Part shown: positions 26,174 to 38,484 of the stretch, one piece after another
Numbering within the stretch: position 1 is the first letter of the stretch
How the letters are laid out: each line of letters begins with the position of its first letter
Assembly: GCA_019916065.1 (NCBI GenBank)
Contig: CM034240.1
Coordinates: 44,218,026-44,282,025, forward strand
Direction of reading: 5' to 3'
Source of the DNA: Vitellaria paradoxa
Lineage: Eukaryota > Streptophyta > Magnoliopsida > Ericales > Sapotaceae
Length of the DNA: 64,000 bases
Program-made: the position numbers and the translations under genes
The notes under the pieces: model-generated
What the model saw: only the letters and a program-made list of their open reading frames with translations
The model's database searches: none
Told to the model about the DNA's origin: nothing

Positions 26174-27866
26174 TCAAGCTAAAGTTGAGTTACAATCGAA
26201 GCCCCACTGAATCAAGTGATTACTACCCCAGTCTCCTCTCATCATCAAACCACCATGCGGACCAACATTCAACGCAGACTCAATTAATTGACTCTTCTTA
26301 TCTTCAGTCTTCTCGAAACAATGCACAGGGGCTTGCCATTTTGAATCTTCAAGCACTCTTCCCACCTCAAATGTCATCACATGCACAGCAGCTCCTGCAG
26401 TTTTCACAGACTTCAAATATCAAAATCTAACCATTCAAAACCCGAACCTAATCCTTAAGAAAACTCCCCCATAACTACTGTGCGTTCCAAGTCATAAGCA
26501 ACAAGAGCCCATGGCTACGAAAATTTGAGAAATGGGTCTCCCTTTGGAAGGCAAATTCACATTCAGAAATGCAATATAATAAAGCAAGATAAACCAATTT
26601 CCGAAAGAGGGAAAAAAATTCAAAGCAGAGCCTATCCCACTTTCCAAGGGAACTCCCAAAGCTTCACTTTCAAGAGAAAAAAAGAAAAAGTTGGGAATTG
26701 GGTCACCTTTGGATGGTAAATTCATATTTAGGAATGCAATTAAAGCATCAACCCAATTGCTGAAAGAAAAGACATGCATTCAAAGCAGAACCAAATCCAC
26801 TTTCAAGGAGAGCCCCAAAGCTTAACTTTTTTTTTTTTTGGTAAGAACCAAAGCTTCACTTTCATGTCATAAACAACAAGAGTCCACGGCTATGGAAAAA
26901 CTGAGAATCGGGTCACCTTTGAAAGCTAGATTCACATTCAGAAATGCAATTAAAGCACCAGCCACCACACAACTGCTGAAAGAAAACAAGCTCTCTCAAA
27001 GCAGAACCTTATCCACTTTCAAGAAAACCCAAAACTACACTTTCAAGTTACAAGCAACAAGAGTCCATGGTAATGAAAATTTGAGAATTGGGCCACCTTC
27101 GAAACCTAAATTCACACTCAAGAATGAAACTAAACCACAACCCATCACCCAATTGCTAAGAGAAGAGAAACACTCAGAGAACAACCCAACCCACTATCCA
27201 TGAAAACCCCCCAAAAACTGCACTTTCAAGTTTCAAGTCACAAGCAACTAGAGGATCCCATGGGTATGAAAAATTTGAGAACTGGGTCACCATCAAAGGC
27301 AAAAATCATATTCAAAGAAACACAACGAAATCACAACCCCAACACCCAATTTCTAAGAAATGGTGAGACAAACCTGAATAGAAGAGCCAATAAACGGGTC
27401 TCTTAGAAGCAACATCCTCGTAGTACCAAATGAAATCGACCTTCTCCCACACATTGCAGAGGAAGCCATCCATGTACCGCTGGCCGAGGTAGTCCGCACC
27501 ATCGAGCCAATTGGGCCTGAGAATCCCGACTTCGAAGCGCAGAACTCTGCACTCCTCCTCCTCCTCCACCTGGTCCGAACGCAAGGTGTAGATAAACGAG
27601 GTGCCATTCTTCCATTCGAGATCGTAGGTGAGCTTGCCCAGCTGGTGCTGAATAATGTTGAAGTTGCGGCCTTTCGGCCAGTCGTACCAGAGGTCTACCT
27701 TCTCGAGGGACCCACTGCGATTGATGAAGAGGATGGAGTGGAATTGGTGAGGCCATGGGGTTGGAACTACAGGGTGTCTGGGTTTTGATGGATTTGAAGG
27801 GAAACAGAGAGAGTATGGAACAAGAAGGGTGAGGAGGAAGGAGGTGAATTGAATTGCAGAGCCCGT
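26174..27866 (-). CDS. At4g14100-like secreted protein (start codon missing)
   Basis: Two exons on the minus strand, 27866-27374 and 26394-26174, joined by a GT-AG intron (phase 1). With the start placed at 27866 the product is 237 residues. A hydrophobic leader ([16 protein letters not shown]) is followed by the family core: [68 protein letters not shown] and HVMTFEVG. The biochemical role of this plant family is unknown; database names mention glycosyl transfer without proof. No ATG precedes the leader in frame. The frame opens after a TAA at 27915-27917, and the best-placed near-cognate codon is ACG at 27866-27864 (a second ACG is at 27872-27870). Either ACG is used, the ATG mutated, or the assembly has an error. 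Confidence 0.85.
26500..27330. repeat. Five degenerate direct repeats filling the At4g14100-like intron
   Basis: A unit with the core (T/C)GGGTCACC(A/T)TTxGAAxGxxAAATTCAxATTCA occurs with its core near 26533, 26699, 26909, 27089 and 27283, so spacing is about 166-210 bp. Flanking words recur too: CAACAAGAGTCCATGG, CAATTGCTGAAAGA, CACTTTCAAG. The array runs to within about 45 bp of the exon 1 donor and takes up most of the 979-bp intron 26395-27373. Confidence 0.75.
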
Positions 27867-27929
27867 GCCCGTGGCCCTCTCTTCCTCTGATGATTCTTTT
27901 CTTTTTGGGGGCAATTACTGTGCCGATTG

Positions 27930-28620
27930 AAGATCAGAAGACAAAAGGGCGGAGGGGTTGTGTTAAGATATTTTTCTATAATGGGCCTGAGGTGACTTTA
28001 GCTGCCACTTAAATAAGAGGAAACAGTCCCCCCCCCCCCCACCCCCCAAAAATTGATTTTTATTTATTTTTTATAAATTTAAGAATTTTTTTTGTACATG
28101 AGTTTTCCTATTTTTATGATTTTTTTTTTATATGTAGGTGGACAACTTGTTGAAAACCTACCCAATACCCAATATATATATATATATATTTGATAAAAAG
28201 TCATATACAATGAAAAAATTAAAAAAAATCTTTCTTATTTAAAAACATAACCCAAAAACCTAAAATAGAAAACTCTGGGTGAACTCTGTTTGACTCATAG
28301 AGAGGAGAAATGGAAAAGAGGAACAAAAATTCTCCCTTGCCATGATACCAAATAGTAAAGTTATTGAAAAGAAATTCCCTCTCTCTTCTCCCAATTTCCG
28401 TTATTATCATTCCCTTCTTTTTCAATTTTCAAATTTTTTTTTTCAACCAGGAATAACATATCCAAGGCAGACTTTAGAACCCACCTCTCAACAGTAACTC
28501 CCCTCTTGGGGTGTCCAATAACTGATTGCATTAATCTCTTGCAAATCACAATCTGATCATTGATTAGAATCTTTAATAATCCACCCACAAAGCTTTAGCA
28601 ATCTAAATAATTAGTATTAA
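27930..28620. other. Gene-free interval
   Basis: Upstream side of the At4g14100-like gene. It holds a C-rich homopolymer (28029-28046), an AT microsatellite near 28172-28190 and unremarkable AT-rich DNA. No gene or clear repeat is seen. Confidence 0.6.
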
Positions 28621-28887
28621 GAGTGTATTTAGAGTAAGAATTTAATAAAAATAAATAAAATGAAAAATAAATAGCTAAGGAAAAATAGAAGAAAATAAAA
28701 ATTTCTAAATATATATTCTTATTTAAACAGATTAAAAAATTATAATAAAACAAAAAAATATTTATCAATATATTAATTTCAATTTCCTGAATATTCTTTT
28801 CATTTTTATCACAGTTCAAATAAGAAAAAAAAAATTGAATTCCCACTTTTTTATTTTTCCTTTGACAAATCCCTGATCCAAACAAAG
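28621..28887. mobile_element. Family D AT-rich element (inverted copy)
   Basis: Begins GAGTGTATTTAGAG and ends GATCCAAACAAAGC. The interior is the reverse-complement sense of 17291-17847 and 52573-53050 (for example AAATATTTATCAATATATTAATTTCAATTT). Confidence 0.5.
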
Positions 28888-29485
28888 CATAAGTCTTCCC
28901 TGTACCAACAAGAATTTTATTCAGAATCTTCACAAAAATTGACAAGATGGACTTTAATACTTTTATCATAAAAATAAATTAAAGTATAAATACTCATATA
29001 TAAATCTGTTCTATTAAATTTCACAGTTTCACATCATCATGTTGAGTAAAACTGAGAGAACATTATGAATATAAATGAGCTCGTTCTAATCCTAAGTAAC
29101 CTAGAGACGTCCAATTAAAAAGGAGAGGGAAGAAAAGTTAGAACCTATCATGAAAACAAGATGAATCCCCAATAATTAATATCAATTGTTCAAAACACAG
29201 TGTGAGTGTTTGAAGTGCAAAAAGTTGATGCACATAATGGTTTCATAATTCATGCATTGTGTTGGAGATTCACAGAGAATTGTAGAACTTGAAATGGAGC
29301 CGTATTGTTTAGAAACAATGCTTGTAACTACTGGCTCCTTTTGCCTTTCCCCTTATTTGCACTAGGATCAGCACGCATTAAAGAACTACAAGCACCATAC
29401 TAGCGCTGCCAAACTGACAGTTTATTCGCTACAAGAGAACACAATACACTATATTCCAGCTTTTGAGACTGGCAGTCTGGCAGAG

Positions 29486-31713
29486 CTACTGATTCCCGGA
29501 AACAGGGCCGTCTTTTCCTTTCTTAAAATCATCCCATCCTCGTACCCATGGTTGTCCAGGTGTTGCCCTTGTCTCAGGAGCAGCATGGCTATCAAGGTTG
29601 TTCATGACCTTATCTCGCACTGCAGAGAAAACCTATATAATAAAAGTAGGCTATATAAGCATAAAATTCAAAAAAGGTTCGGAAACACAACAAAAAGGAC
29701 AAAGGGAAAAAAATTGTTATTTTCTGAAGTCTGTTATCAAATCATGTCTCACTGGATTTGTGACTATTGTCTCAGGGGGTTGCTCCTGGCCAGTGAGCCA
29801 CTTCCACAAATCTGGGTTTTCCTGCAGATGAGGGAAATTATTTCATTAGCTGATCATATAAAAAAAAAAATCCTTCCACTATGATTAAAACACATGTAAA
29901 GTGATGTTATCCTAACACTAAAATCATGAAAACTGTCACACCATGTGAATCATTTAGAATTTCTTACGGATGAGATATGGAGGTGCAGTGATTCAACAAT
30001 ATTACAATCAAGCGCTGAGGTTAGAGTCACTTGACCAAGAGTAGGGATGGTAATTTTGCCCCAACCCAATCAGAGCGGATATTTTTGAAATTGGAGGGTA
30101 AAGGGGTGGGTGGGTGGGTTCAGTTTTCTTTAAAAAAAATAACCGTCAAGGTCAATAAATGGAGAACCCGCACCGTCCCCGTACCCGATTACTGATGTTT
30201 TACACAATACAAAACATAGGTTCCCCCCCCCCCCCCAAAAAAAAAAATTATCTAGATTCAGTCTTACTCTTCAGAGTTCATTAGTCTCCTCCTCTCCACT
30301 AAAAGCAAATGATGGTCCATATGGAAATTTTGAACATCACAGATGTACGATCCGCAAGTGATAGTAACCCATTGTCAATATTGTAACTTATTATGGAACA
30401 AATATTTCAGTAACCACCAGTCCATGCATTTTATCTCAAGCTTCATTCTAACACAAGAAGGTACAATTAAATCAGAATTCATAAAAACCTGACAACCGAA
30501 TTTCTCTACCAATTACCGTGACATTACTAGCCAAAGCATTTAGATTCCTTGCTCAAGCCACAAGGCAAATTGTAAGCAACTATATCTTTAAGAAAATGAG
30601 ATTAAAAGCAACAATCAACTAACTACAAGTCCAAGTAAAACAAGAGATCCCAATCAAATTTTATTTGTTTGACTCAGGTTTCATCATTAAGTTTATCTAA
30701 GCAATTATATGTCAGATAGAAAGGAAATCTCTATTAAATTTCATCCTGTTCGACTTAAGTCTCTCATCTTGGCACAAACTGGGTAAGAGAGAAGGAGATC
30801 TCAACCAATCGGATGCAATATAAGCTAAGTAACAATGTATGGTATTCACTAAATATGAATGTAACCTACATATAATACAAGCAAATGCATCCACAACACA
30901 GTTAGAAACAGAGGACCCTCAACAAAAAGCTCTAACATCTTAAAACACGAGCTTTAACTCAAAAGATCCCAGACAGAATTCAAGATCACATATTGTAATT
31001 GGTAAGTACTTACTAACCCATTGCAGATACTTTCACATCATGATCATATTTGAATTTTATATCAGGCTTATTAAACTATTATATGTTGAAATCCAAACAT
31101 GAAAGCACCTAAAATTAGCCCAGCAGAAGAAGAGCACAACTATCTTGGAGATTCCAAGCACCCCAATTCTAAACAGATGTTAGTCACCTGAAAATAAAGC
31201 TGTAAATTTCTCACATAGAAGGAAGAAAATGGCCTTTCAACTGAACATTTACAGCGGGAGGAACAAAATTACCATGTCAAGAACATCAACAAGCGATTTA
31301 ATCCCATGTTCATCCATAGAATGGATATGCTCCTCAACCCATTTCCCCAAAACCAAGTCTAGCTCAAGAAACCCTCTTTGCCTGCTCCTATACAGCAGCC
31401 TTAATCAACAAAAATTTATACAATGGAAGACAACAATCAGTCAGAATGCTTAATTTGTAAAAAACTTACATTACAAATTATGACCTTTTCAGAGCTATGG
31501 TGAGCTGTTTAAATTGAATTTATGTCAACCAACCTGTTAAATAAACGCCTTTTGCTTTCTTCATTGGAGAGATCAATATCTGGCGATTGATTAGAAGAAT
31601 AAAAATGCGAAAAGGAACCGACTAAAGGCCTGAACTAAAATGAAAACGAATAAAAGACGTATGTTAGACTCTCTCCTGCAATACATAGCATAAATATTTG
31701 ACTCTGTGTGTTT

Positions 31714-31753
<40 letters not shown>

Positions 31754-31865
31754 TGTGGAGAGTCTCGGAGGGCATCGGAGTGATTGGGACGACGCTTCCT
31801 CCATGAACGGCCCTGGAATTGAGAATTCGGGAGATACTCAGCAGAGCTCTTCTCAAATTCGCCAT
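29486..31865 (-). CDS. SDHAF2: Succinate dehydrogenase assembly factor 2 (SDH5/SdhE family), mitochondrial
   Basis: Five exons on the minus strand: 31865-31753, 31629-31534, 31399-31273, 29821-29753 and 29632-29486 (552 nt, 183 residues). Residues 1 to about 45 (MANLRRALLSISRILNSRAV...) are basic and amphipathic, typical of a mitochondrial presequence. The SdhE fold has RSRQRGFLELDLVLGKWVE with the RGxxE motif, then VLDMENPDLWKWL, and ends GQPWVRGWDDFKKGKDGP. The family promotes covalent FAD attachment to SDH1 in respiratory complex II. Introns 2-4 are GT-AG. Intron 1 has no usable GT donor in the right phase: the frame-keeping joint is CACAG followed by GC, paired with TTCAG. This implies a GC-AG intron starting directly in a long CT repeat. 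Exon 1 is therefore slightly less certain than the rest. Confidence 0.92.
30040..30240. repeat. Small GGGATGG-type repeat in SDHAF2 intron 3
   Basis: Sequence running from GGGATGGTAATTTTGCCCC through a GGGTGGGTGGGT run to ACCCGCACC..GTACCCGAT, ending in a C-then-A homopolymer. This general layout recurs as common small plant repeats. It lies in the 1451-bp intron 29822-31272. No inverted ends were confirmed. Confidence 0.3.
31718..31751. repeat. (GA)n microsatellite at the SDHAF2 exon 1/intron 1 joint
   Basis: About 17 GA units. On the gene strand the tract is (CT)n beginning immediately after the proposed GC donor of intron 1. Confidence 0.95.
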
Positions 31866-31989
31866 TTTCGATTTAGATGCCGCGCAGAAGGATGGACAAA
31901 GAGAGAATCCTTGGCCGTCTTGTTTGTATGACTCGTGAATTAGTCGCGATTTTTTGCAGCAACCAGTTGTCCTGGGCTTTATTTAAACT

Positions 31990-33210
31990 CGCAACGTGGC
32001 GTTCTGATTTTGGGAACACGTGGCTTGACAGAAGTAAGGTTGCGTCTGCGACTTTTGCTGGCTCAAAACAAACCACGAAGCGAATGCTGTGTTTGAGTTT
32101 GATTAGCATGCTATGTAAATATGTCAAATTTAAATATTTATTAAAATAATAATGTTATACCATTAAAAACAATCATAATATTTAATCATACTGACACTTA
32201 AATTGCGGATGTACAAGATAAAATAAAAATATCATCGAAATTAATTTTAATAAATTAATTCTATTACATTGCCTTATTTAAATTTTTGAATAAACAAATT
32301 AAAGTATTTTTTTCATATTTTTGGCACAATTAATATATATATATATATATATAACATATAGAATAAATGTGTACATTTTAGGCCTGGTTCACTAAGTTTA
32401 CTCACGCTTGCCTAACTTTTTTCCTAATTTAAGAAGTATTTATTTTAGTCCGTTGAGTTATTCAGACTAGATTTAGAATTAAAAATACTAGTCCAATTAT
32501 AAACCTTAAAAACATATTATTTTATTTATATTTTCTTATAAAAAATTGAGTTTGTAATCAAAATTTACAAAAAAAAAAAAGTAATTATTTTTAGTACTAA
32601 ACTACTTACTTTAATAATTTTTAAATTATTTTTATTTAACAATATAGTTTATTTTTTAAAAAAAATAAAGGAGTTAAATAAGTAGACCTAAAAATTAAAC
32701 TTAAGCCTGAATTTTTTTCATTGTAGACTCAGTTTTGTCACCATAAGTTTTTAATTTTATTTATTTAAAAGTATATATATATCATACCATGTAACAATAT
32801 ATAGCAGGATTATAGGCAACTTTGCGCTGTGTACCTCCATATTGCGCAAGAATGCGTCATGTCCACTCTTTTGAATAGTTTAAGTTAAAAAAATTACAAT
32901 AAAATTATTATTTTTAGATAATTAAAAATATTTAACATAAAAATAAAGTTATTTCTATATAAGAGTTAATTATTTTTAGTAAATATTACTAAAGTTTAAA
33001 AGACCACACCTGGATAAAGGGAGAAATAAATACAACGCTAGTCATTGCTAAAATCTCAAAGAAATTTATCACTACAGAAACATTGTTAATGCAATATTCA
33101 TAGTTGATGCGTAGAGGTCTCACATAGATCAAATTTTTAGATTGCATAATCACGACCGTTAGATTGTGCTTAATTAGCATTGCTATTTATCTTATCTCAC
33201 AAACTTTTCA
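31990..33210. other. Gene-free interval between SDHAF2 and the SDR gene
   Basis: AT-rich DNA with AT dinucleotide tracts near 32336-32353 and 32774-32782. No gene or defined repeat was recognised. Confidence 0.6.
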
Positions 33211-33216
33211 AGAGAA

Positions 33217-33441
33217 ATGGCAAGCAATGATCAACTCGAGACAAACTATTCTCAATTGTTGCAATATTGCCGAGAAGTGAAGCTCCATTTGCAGTTGGCT
33301 CAGTTGAAGACAAAAGCTCTTTCTCCCTCGGTACAATTTGTTGGTTTATGTGCAGGGGAAAATTTTGATCTAATCAAACTAAGGTTCATTGTTAATCAAA
33401 CATGGGAACATCACAAAAATATATATATATATATATATTGA
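33217..33441 (+). other. Unidentified short open frame, possible gene fragment
   Basis: 74 codons from an ATG in a good plant context (AGAGAAATGGCAAGC). The first 35 residues (MASNDQLETNYSQLLQYCRE and following) look like ordinary soluble protein with helix-forming composition. The tail runs into an AT microsatellite. There is a GT (CTATGTGCAG region) that could end an exon near residue 45. I recognise no family. It may be a decayed exon or chance. Confidence 0.25.
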
Positions 33442-33882
33442 TAAATAAAACTCTCATTAAATCCAACAAGAGATGCCAAAGCAAAGAAGTGACCACACAC
33501 CAAATACTGCTATTCCATTTGTTGACTGTGCTAACTAACTAAATTCCTCATGGGTAGAAACAAGAAAGTCAAATTTCACAAAACTATGGCAACCCAACTT
33601 CCAGAAAATGAGAATTCAGATGAAATTAGAGACTCCCTCCACTCATTCAATTAGTGTTTCACACACCCTTCTCAAGACTAGAAATGGAAATGACTAGGAA
33701 ATTTCATGACTCACTCGTTGGAAAATCCAGCTCATATTCACAAGAATAAAGCTTTCTTTGCATTGCACCCAGTTCTCATTTTCTTTGCTGCTTGTGTAAT
33801 CTGATTTTCAAAGAAAGGGAACCTGAAACTGGAAGCCAGTCAAGCAGTAAACCCTCATTTCTACTGCTCAAAAATATTTACT

Positions 33883-36800
33883 CTAAAAATTTATTTCTCG
33901 TCTCTCAGCAAAAAATTTTCCCGTTACCAACCCATTTGGAAGCAATGCAAGCCAAACCCCCGTGTCAGCACCTTCCTCTGGTGAAGTATGCCCCATCCAA
34001 CCAGTCATGGCAGTCTTCACCCAACCTGGACAGTAGCAATTTATATATATCTTCTGGCCTTCTGGCCGATCTGAAAGCTTCTTCACCATCAGTCTGGTGT
34101 AAGCGTTAACTGCTAGTTTTGACAATGAGTAGTCGGTATATATTTGCGGCCACCCACCAGATGTCCAACTGCCATCTTTCAATTGTTCTAGAAACGTAGT
34201 CATAGCCCTATCAATCTGTTCTTCTGATAGTGAGTCCACATCTTCCAATTGGTGTCTTAAAGTGAGATCTCCAATCCTCTGCCAGGGTCAAGAACTTTGA
34301 TTATGTTAATATGATGCAGAAAAAGAAGCAGATTAATAAACAAAGACTCCTAAACTAGTTTCGCTTCATAGTTTGCGTTAAAAATATTCCCATAATAGTT
34401 TTCAATTCAATGGGGCTAGCACTCTAGGCATTGGTACTTGTATCCATTAAACTCCTGAGCTCATATAGAGCAGGAGAGAGAGAAATCATGATAGAAATTG
34501 CGTTATCCTTTATTTCCAACAATCCTGATCGAAATTGCACTCTCCTTTATTTTCCAACAATGTACGTGGATCTTTTGGAGAGGAAAAAAAGAACATCTTG
34601 AAGGAATGACATAAAACTAATATCCTCCAGAATAAAATTAGATATAAGGAAACAAAAATATAGAGAATAAATACACAGGCAAGAATGTTTCGAGTTCCAT
34701 CTGAAACTAACAAGGATAAAAAATTCTGCCACATTCATAAGAAGAGGAAGAAATTCAAGCATATTCTTCATGCATCAGCAATTATATCAGGAAAAAAGAT
34801 TCAAGTTCACACAACCTTTCCTGGAGCTGAGTTACATAATAATAGCTATCAACCACAAGACAAAAGCATAAACATGTTTCATACTTTGTGCTATTGTTTA
34901 ATTGTATAAGACATAACCTCTTCCAAAAGCGTGTAAAGTACGAGCATTTAATTATTTGAGCCACTGGGGAATGACATATTTGCTGAAGTTTCCCACTACA
35001 AAAAGAAGAAATTAGAGTACAGACCTTCAGTAGATGACGTCAATCAGCGTGGCTAGCAAAACGTATATATGCAGTTCTATTTACCATATTAGAAACCATC
35101 CTAAACAAAAATACCTTCTTTCCTCCACCATCTCAAACAATATGGGGAAATTTGAGAAGTAATGAGAGGAAAACAAAAATCAAGTCATTACTTACATTTC
35201 GCCTGCCGTTAAGCCGTCCCAACCGTGAGCTCACATTAACGATACGAGCACCAGAAGTAGAAGGCCTCATTAATGGGATCATAGCTTGAATTGTATTTTT
35301 GGTACCAAAATAGTTGGTGCCAATAACCTGCTCAGCAAACTCAAGATTATTGTCTGATCCAACGTTGAAATTAACACCTGCATTGTTTACCTGTACAAAT
35401 ATGTAAAGTCCATTTATTAGATGCTGAAGATTACCCTATATATGTTTGATGCAACCAAAAGAGTCTACTGACAAGTTAAATGGTATCAATATGCATCACC
35501 GACTTTAAGCTAGAGTAGGTACAATTCTAGAATAAAAGATCTTTCTATGTACATTACACTTCTCAATATGCTCAAACTGCATTTTGTCCAATTGTGCTAC
35601 AAAGGTTTTCAAATGTTTTCACTTACTTAATCCATGTGGAAAAACTTGCATGTACAGACTAATTTTAACCAAACCAAGTTGCTTTGCTGTTTGGCAAACC
35701 TGAGGGAACTTGATCCCATTTCCGAAAGAAAGAATAAAGAAAACAAAAAGAAGAAGATGAATAAGAAAATAAAGAAGAACCACAGCAGCAATCAGTGTTC
35801 TAAGTTAAAACATATATCACTGAAGAGCAATCTGTGAACAACAGAAAACAATAAAACAATAGAATGAAAATAAAGGTATTGACAGTTCACCAGAATATCT
35901 GCACCATTGTGGTTTTGTTGTAGCCACTCGGTGAACACTTTGATTGATGATGGATTCACAATATCCAGTTGATGGAAAAGAACATTCAAACCACCTTCAC
36001 GTAAGACCTTTGCTGCTTCTTCACCAACAGAAACATCTCTTGATGTCAGAATAACAGTCAACCCATGCATTGCCAGCTGGTGTGCAATCTCAAACCCAAT
36101 TCCTCTGTTTGCACCAGTCACTAGAGCAATTGTATCTTCCGACCACCACCTAGAAACACCAGTCCAGATAATATGTTATCCTCGAACAATTATTTGTTGG
36201 AATAAAAGCAGTGATTAAGGGAAAAAAGAAAAGAGAAATTTAAAGATCAAGAACAAAAGTGTAATTCACCCTCATAGACATTGTATGTTTGGCAGCATCT
36301 CTAAGAATCTGCTTCGGGGAATATTTGGATGCATAATTAAAATGATACCATTCTATTTTTTTTCTTGTTGTGTCATATAGAGGGAGAGATTTTGCAAAGG
36401 GACAGATTTAATATATAAGAACATTTTCATAGCAAAGACAATCAGAAAAAATTAAATAATCTCCCTGATAGCATAAAACAGTCTTATGTAGAATATGATG
36501 GAAAAGGCATTCCAAACATGATGATGTGATGGTGTGAAGTTCAGCTAAGGTTCTGATAATTGAATTCCAATGCAAGTTTTTCATTTTTTACTTTTTGACA
36601 ACATAAAAAGAACATCGAGTAAATCATTTTTACTAAGGGATGGAGAGGTCAGAGCTTACTCAAACCTTAACCTTGCGCCAACATGGGGACACCACTTGAC
36701 ACCTGGGCCAGCCCCTCTTATTGCAATACAAGTTTAAAATACTCACAAACTAGTAATATCATCAGACTATGTTATTTTATAAGGTTGTTCCAATTAATCC

Positions 36801-37878
36801 ATAGGGCATGCTTGTTTTGGGGGTAACAGAAGGTAAATTAACTGTGTTAATTACCAAAAAATAAATAAATTAACTGTGTTAATTTTTTGCCTTGATTATA
36901 TTATTACCCCTTATGGGAGTAAATTCTTACTTTTTTTTGTTGGGGGGGGGGGGGAATAATTGAAAAATTATACCATTTTTTCATTACCTCGTAAAACATT
37001 ATTTTACACCTCTCTCAAACAACGTTCTCTCTCAATATTCCAAACATAATATAATTATTATGAAATAATATTTATTCTCTCAATCCAAACAGAAGTATAA
37101 TCAACTTGTTACCACTTAATTATTACTAATAATTACCTTGTAATATTTTACTCTCAAAATTTTCACCTCGCACCGAACATTTTCATAAAAGTAACTATTT
37201 TACATGACCGAAAAAAAAAAAATTTCCATGTTCCTTTAAAATCTTAAATTGTAAAATCAAAGGAAAAGTTATAGCAACTAGTGCATGCTTCAGCTCCAGC
37301 ACTTTGACCAGGCTGGTGACTGATGGATGGGCCTTAGAAGAAGAAGAAGAAGAATAGTAATAGTAATAGTAATAGGGCAACCAAGTTAGATAAATGGGTG
37401 CAGTAAAATTAATAACCACCACCATTATAATTTCAACAACGATTGAACTTAAACAAAAACCTAATTTGGAGATGCAAACACACCCCCAAATCAACGGAAA
37501 AACTTCATAAATCCAGAATCCTAATCAGATATATCCTTCAGCAATTAATGAATAACGATTGACATATGAACCAATTAATCGAAACGTTCTAAAGGTTTTA
37601 CCAAACCCAATCGGTTCGAAAATTTAGGGTTAACGAGAAACTGAATCGAGAAATGGGGAAAAAAAAAAGTAGAATTGAAGTAACCTCTGGTGATCGGAAT
37701 AGGGAATTGTGCGGAGGAGAGAGATCTGTTGGCGCCTTTTCTCTCTCCTCTCCTTGGCCTTCTCTCTCTTCTCCGTCTTTTTGTCTCTCTTCCTCTGATT
37801 CTCTCTCTCCTCTGCTCTCTCTTCGACCTCGCTATCCGTAACTTCATCTCTCTTCGGTTCCATGGGGGGTTCCTCCAT
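33883..37878 (-). CDS. Short-chain dehydrogenase/reductase with charged N-terminal extension
   Basis: Four exons on the minus strand: 37878-37685, 36149-35891, 35390-35196 and 34278-33883 (1044 nt, 347 residues), all GT-AG. Residues 1-50 are almost entirely Glu/Lys/Arg, a feature shared in shorter form by Arabidopsis relatives (At5g51030/At5g61830 type). RWWSEDT leads into the classical SDR fold: cofactor motif TGANRGIG (76-83), NNAG (153-156), catalytic NVSS with S205 and Y266-S-L-S-K270, then CPGWVKTAMTG. The C terminus is GKFFAERREINF. The resemblance is to carbonyl reductase/neomenthol dehydrogenase-like SDRs, so NADPH-dependent reduction of a carbonyl is likely, but the substrate is unknown. 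The charged region has no transit-peptide look. The ATG at 37878 is the first in frame; a second is at 37863. Confidence 0.92.
36806..37175. mobile_element. Family E AT-rich element in SDR intron 1
   Basis: Same word order as 25490-25860 (TTACACCTCTC, ATTCCAAACATAATATAATTATTAT, CAAACAGAAGTATAATCA). It holds a G homopolymer near 36943-36954. It lies in the 1535-bp intron 36150-37684. Confidence 0.45.
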
Positions 37879-37999
37879 TCTTCTTCTTCACTTCTTTCTT
37901 TCTTTCTTTCTTTTTTTTTTCCCTCAGTTTTTCTCCGATCGAGAGGGAAATGAAGGGCGCGCGTAAACGTTAACTGAATAGCTCAGTTCCCGCTAATTT

Positions 38000-38480
38000 T
38001 GGATTGGTCTCCTTTGAACAAATGCACAAATAAAGAGCTAAATTATCTAGTAAATAGTACATATTTTGAGTTTACTTAGTAATTTTTTTTTAAATCACAC
38101 CAATACTAGGTATTTTATCAATTATCTATTAAAAAATTAATTTTCTAAAATTGGAGTCCATTTTTTTCTTCAATATAAAGGATATTGTCTTATTCAATAA
38201 ATAATAAATAATTATTTAATTGATGAACAGTAATTCGGTAGAAATGAAGAGTTACTGTACCAAAAGTAAAAATAGCTATAATTTTAGAGAGTCTGGTATA
38301 GATGATTTTTTTTATATTTACTAGTAAAAATACATAAAATACTTATTTATCTATTCTGCTGCATATGCTCTTAAGTTAGCCCATTTTAAGATTTGGCCAA
38401 AAATTCACACTTATGATTGTGTGAATCATATGAATCAATTTGCGTGGCAATAAAGCACAAGGTTACAGGAGTGTCGACCT
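38000..38480. other. Gene-free AT-rich interval upstream of the SDR gene
   Basis: No gene, RNA or clear repeat is seen. The nearest transcription unit is the SDR gene, whose start is at 37878. Confidence 0.55.
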
Positions 38481-38484
38481 AAGA

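Noticed and set aside
26838..27406. + strand frames of 121 and 68 codons
   Set aside because: They run through the intronic direct repeats and the antisense of exon 1; similarity between them comes from the repeat.
37575..37847. Arg-rich minus-strand frame overlapping SDR exon 1
   Set aside because: It is out of frame with the splice joint into RWWSED; the 37878 frame joins correctly.
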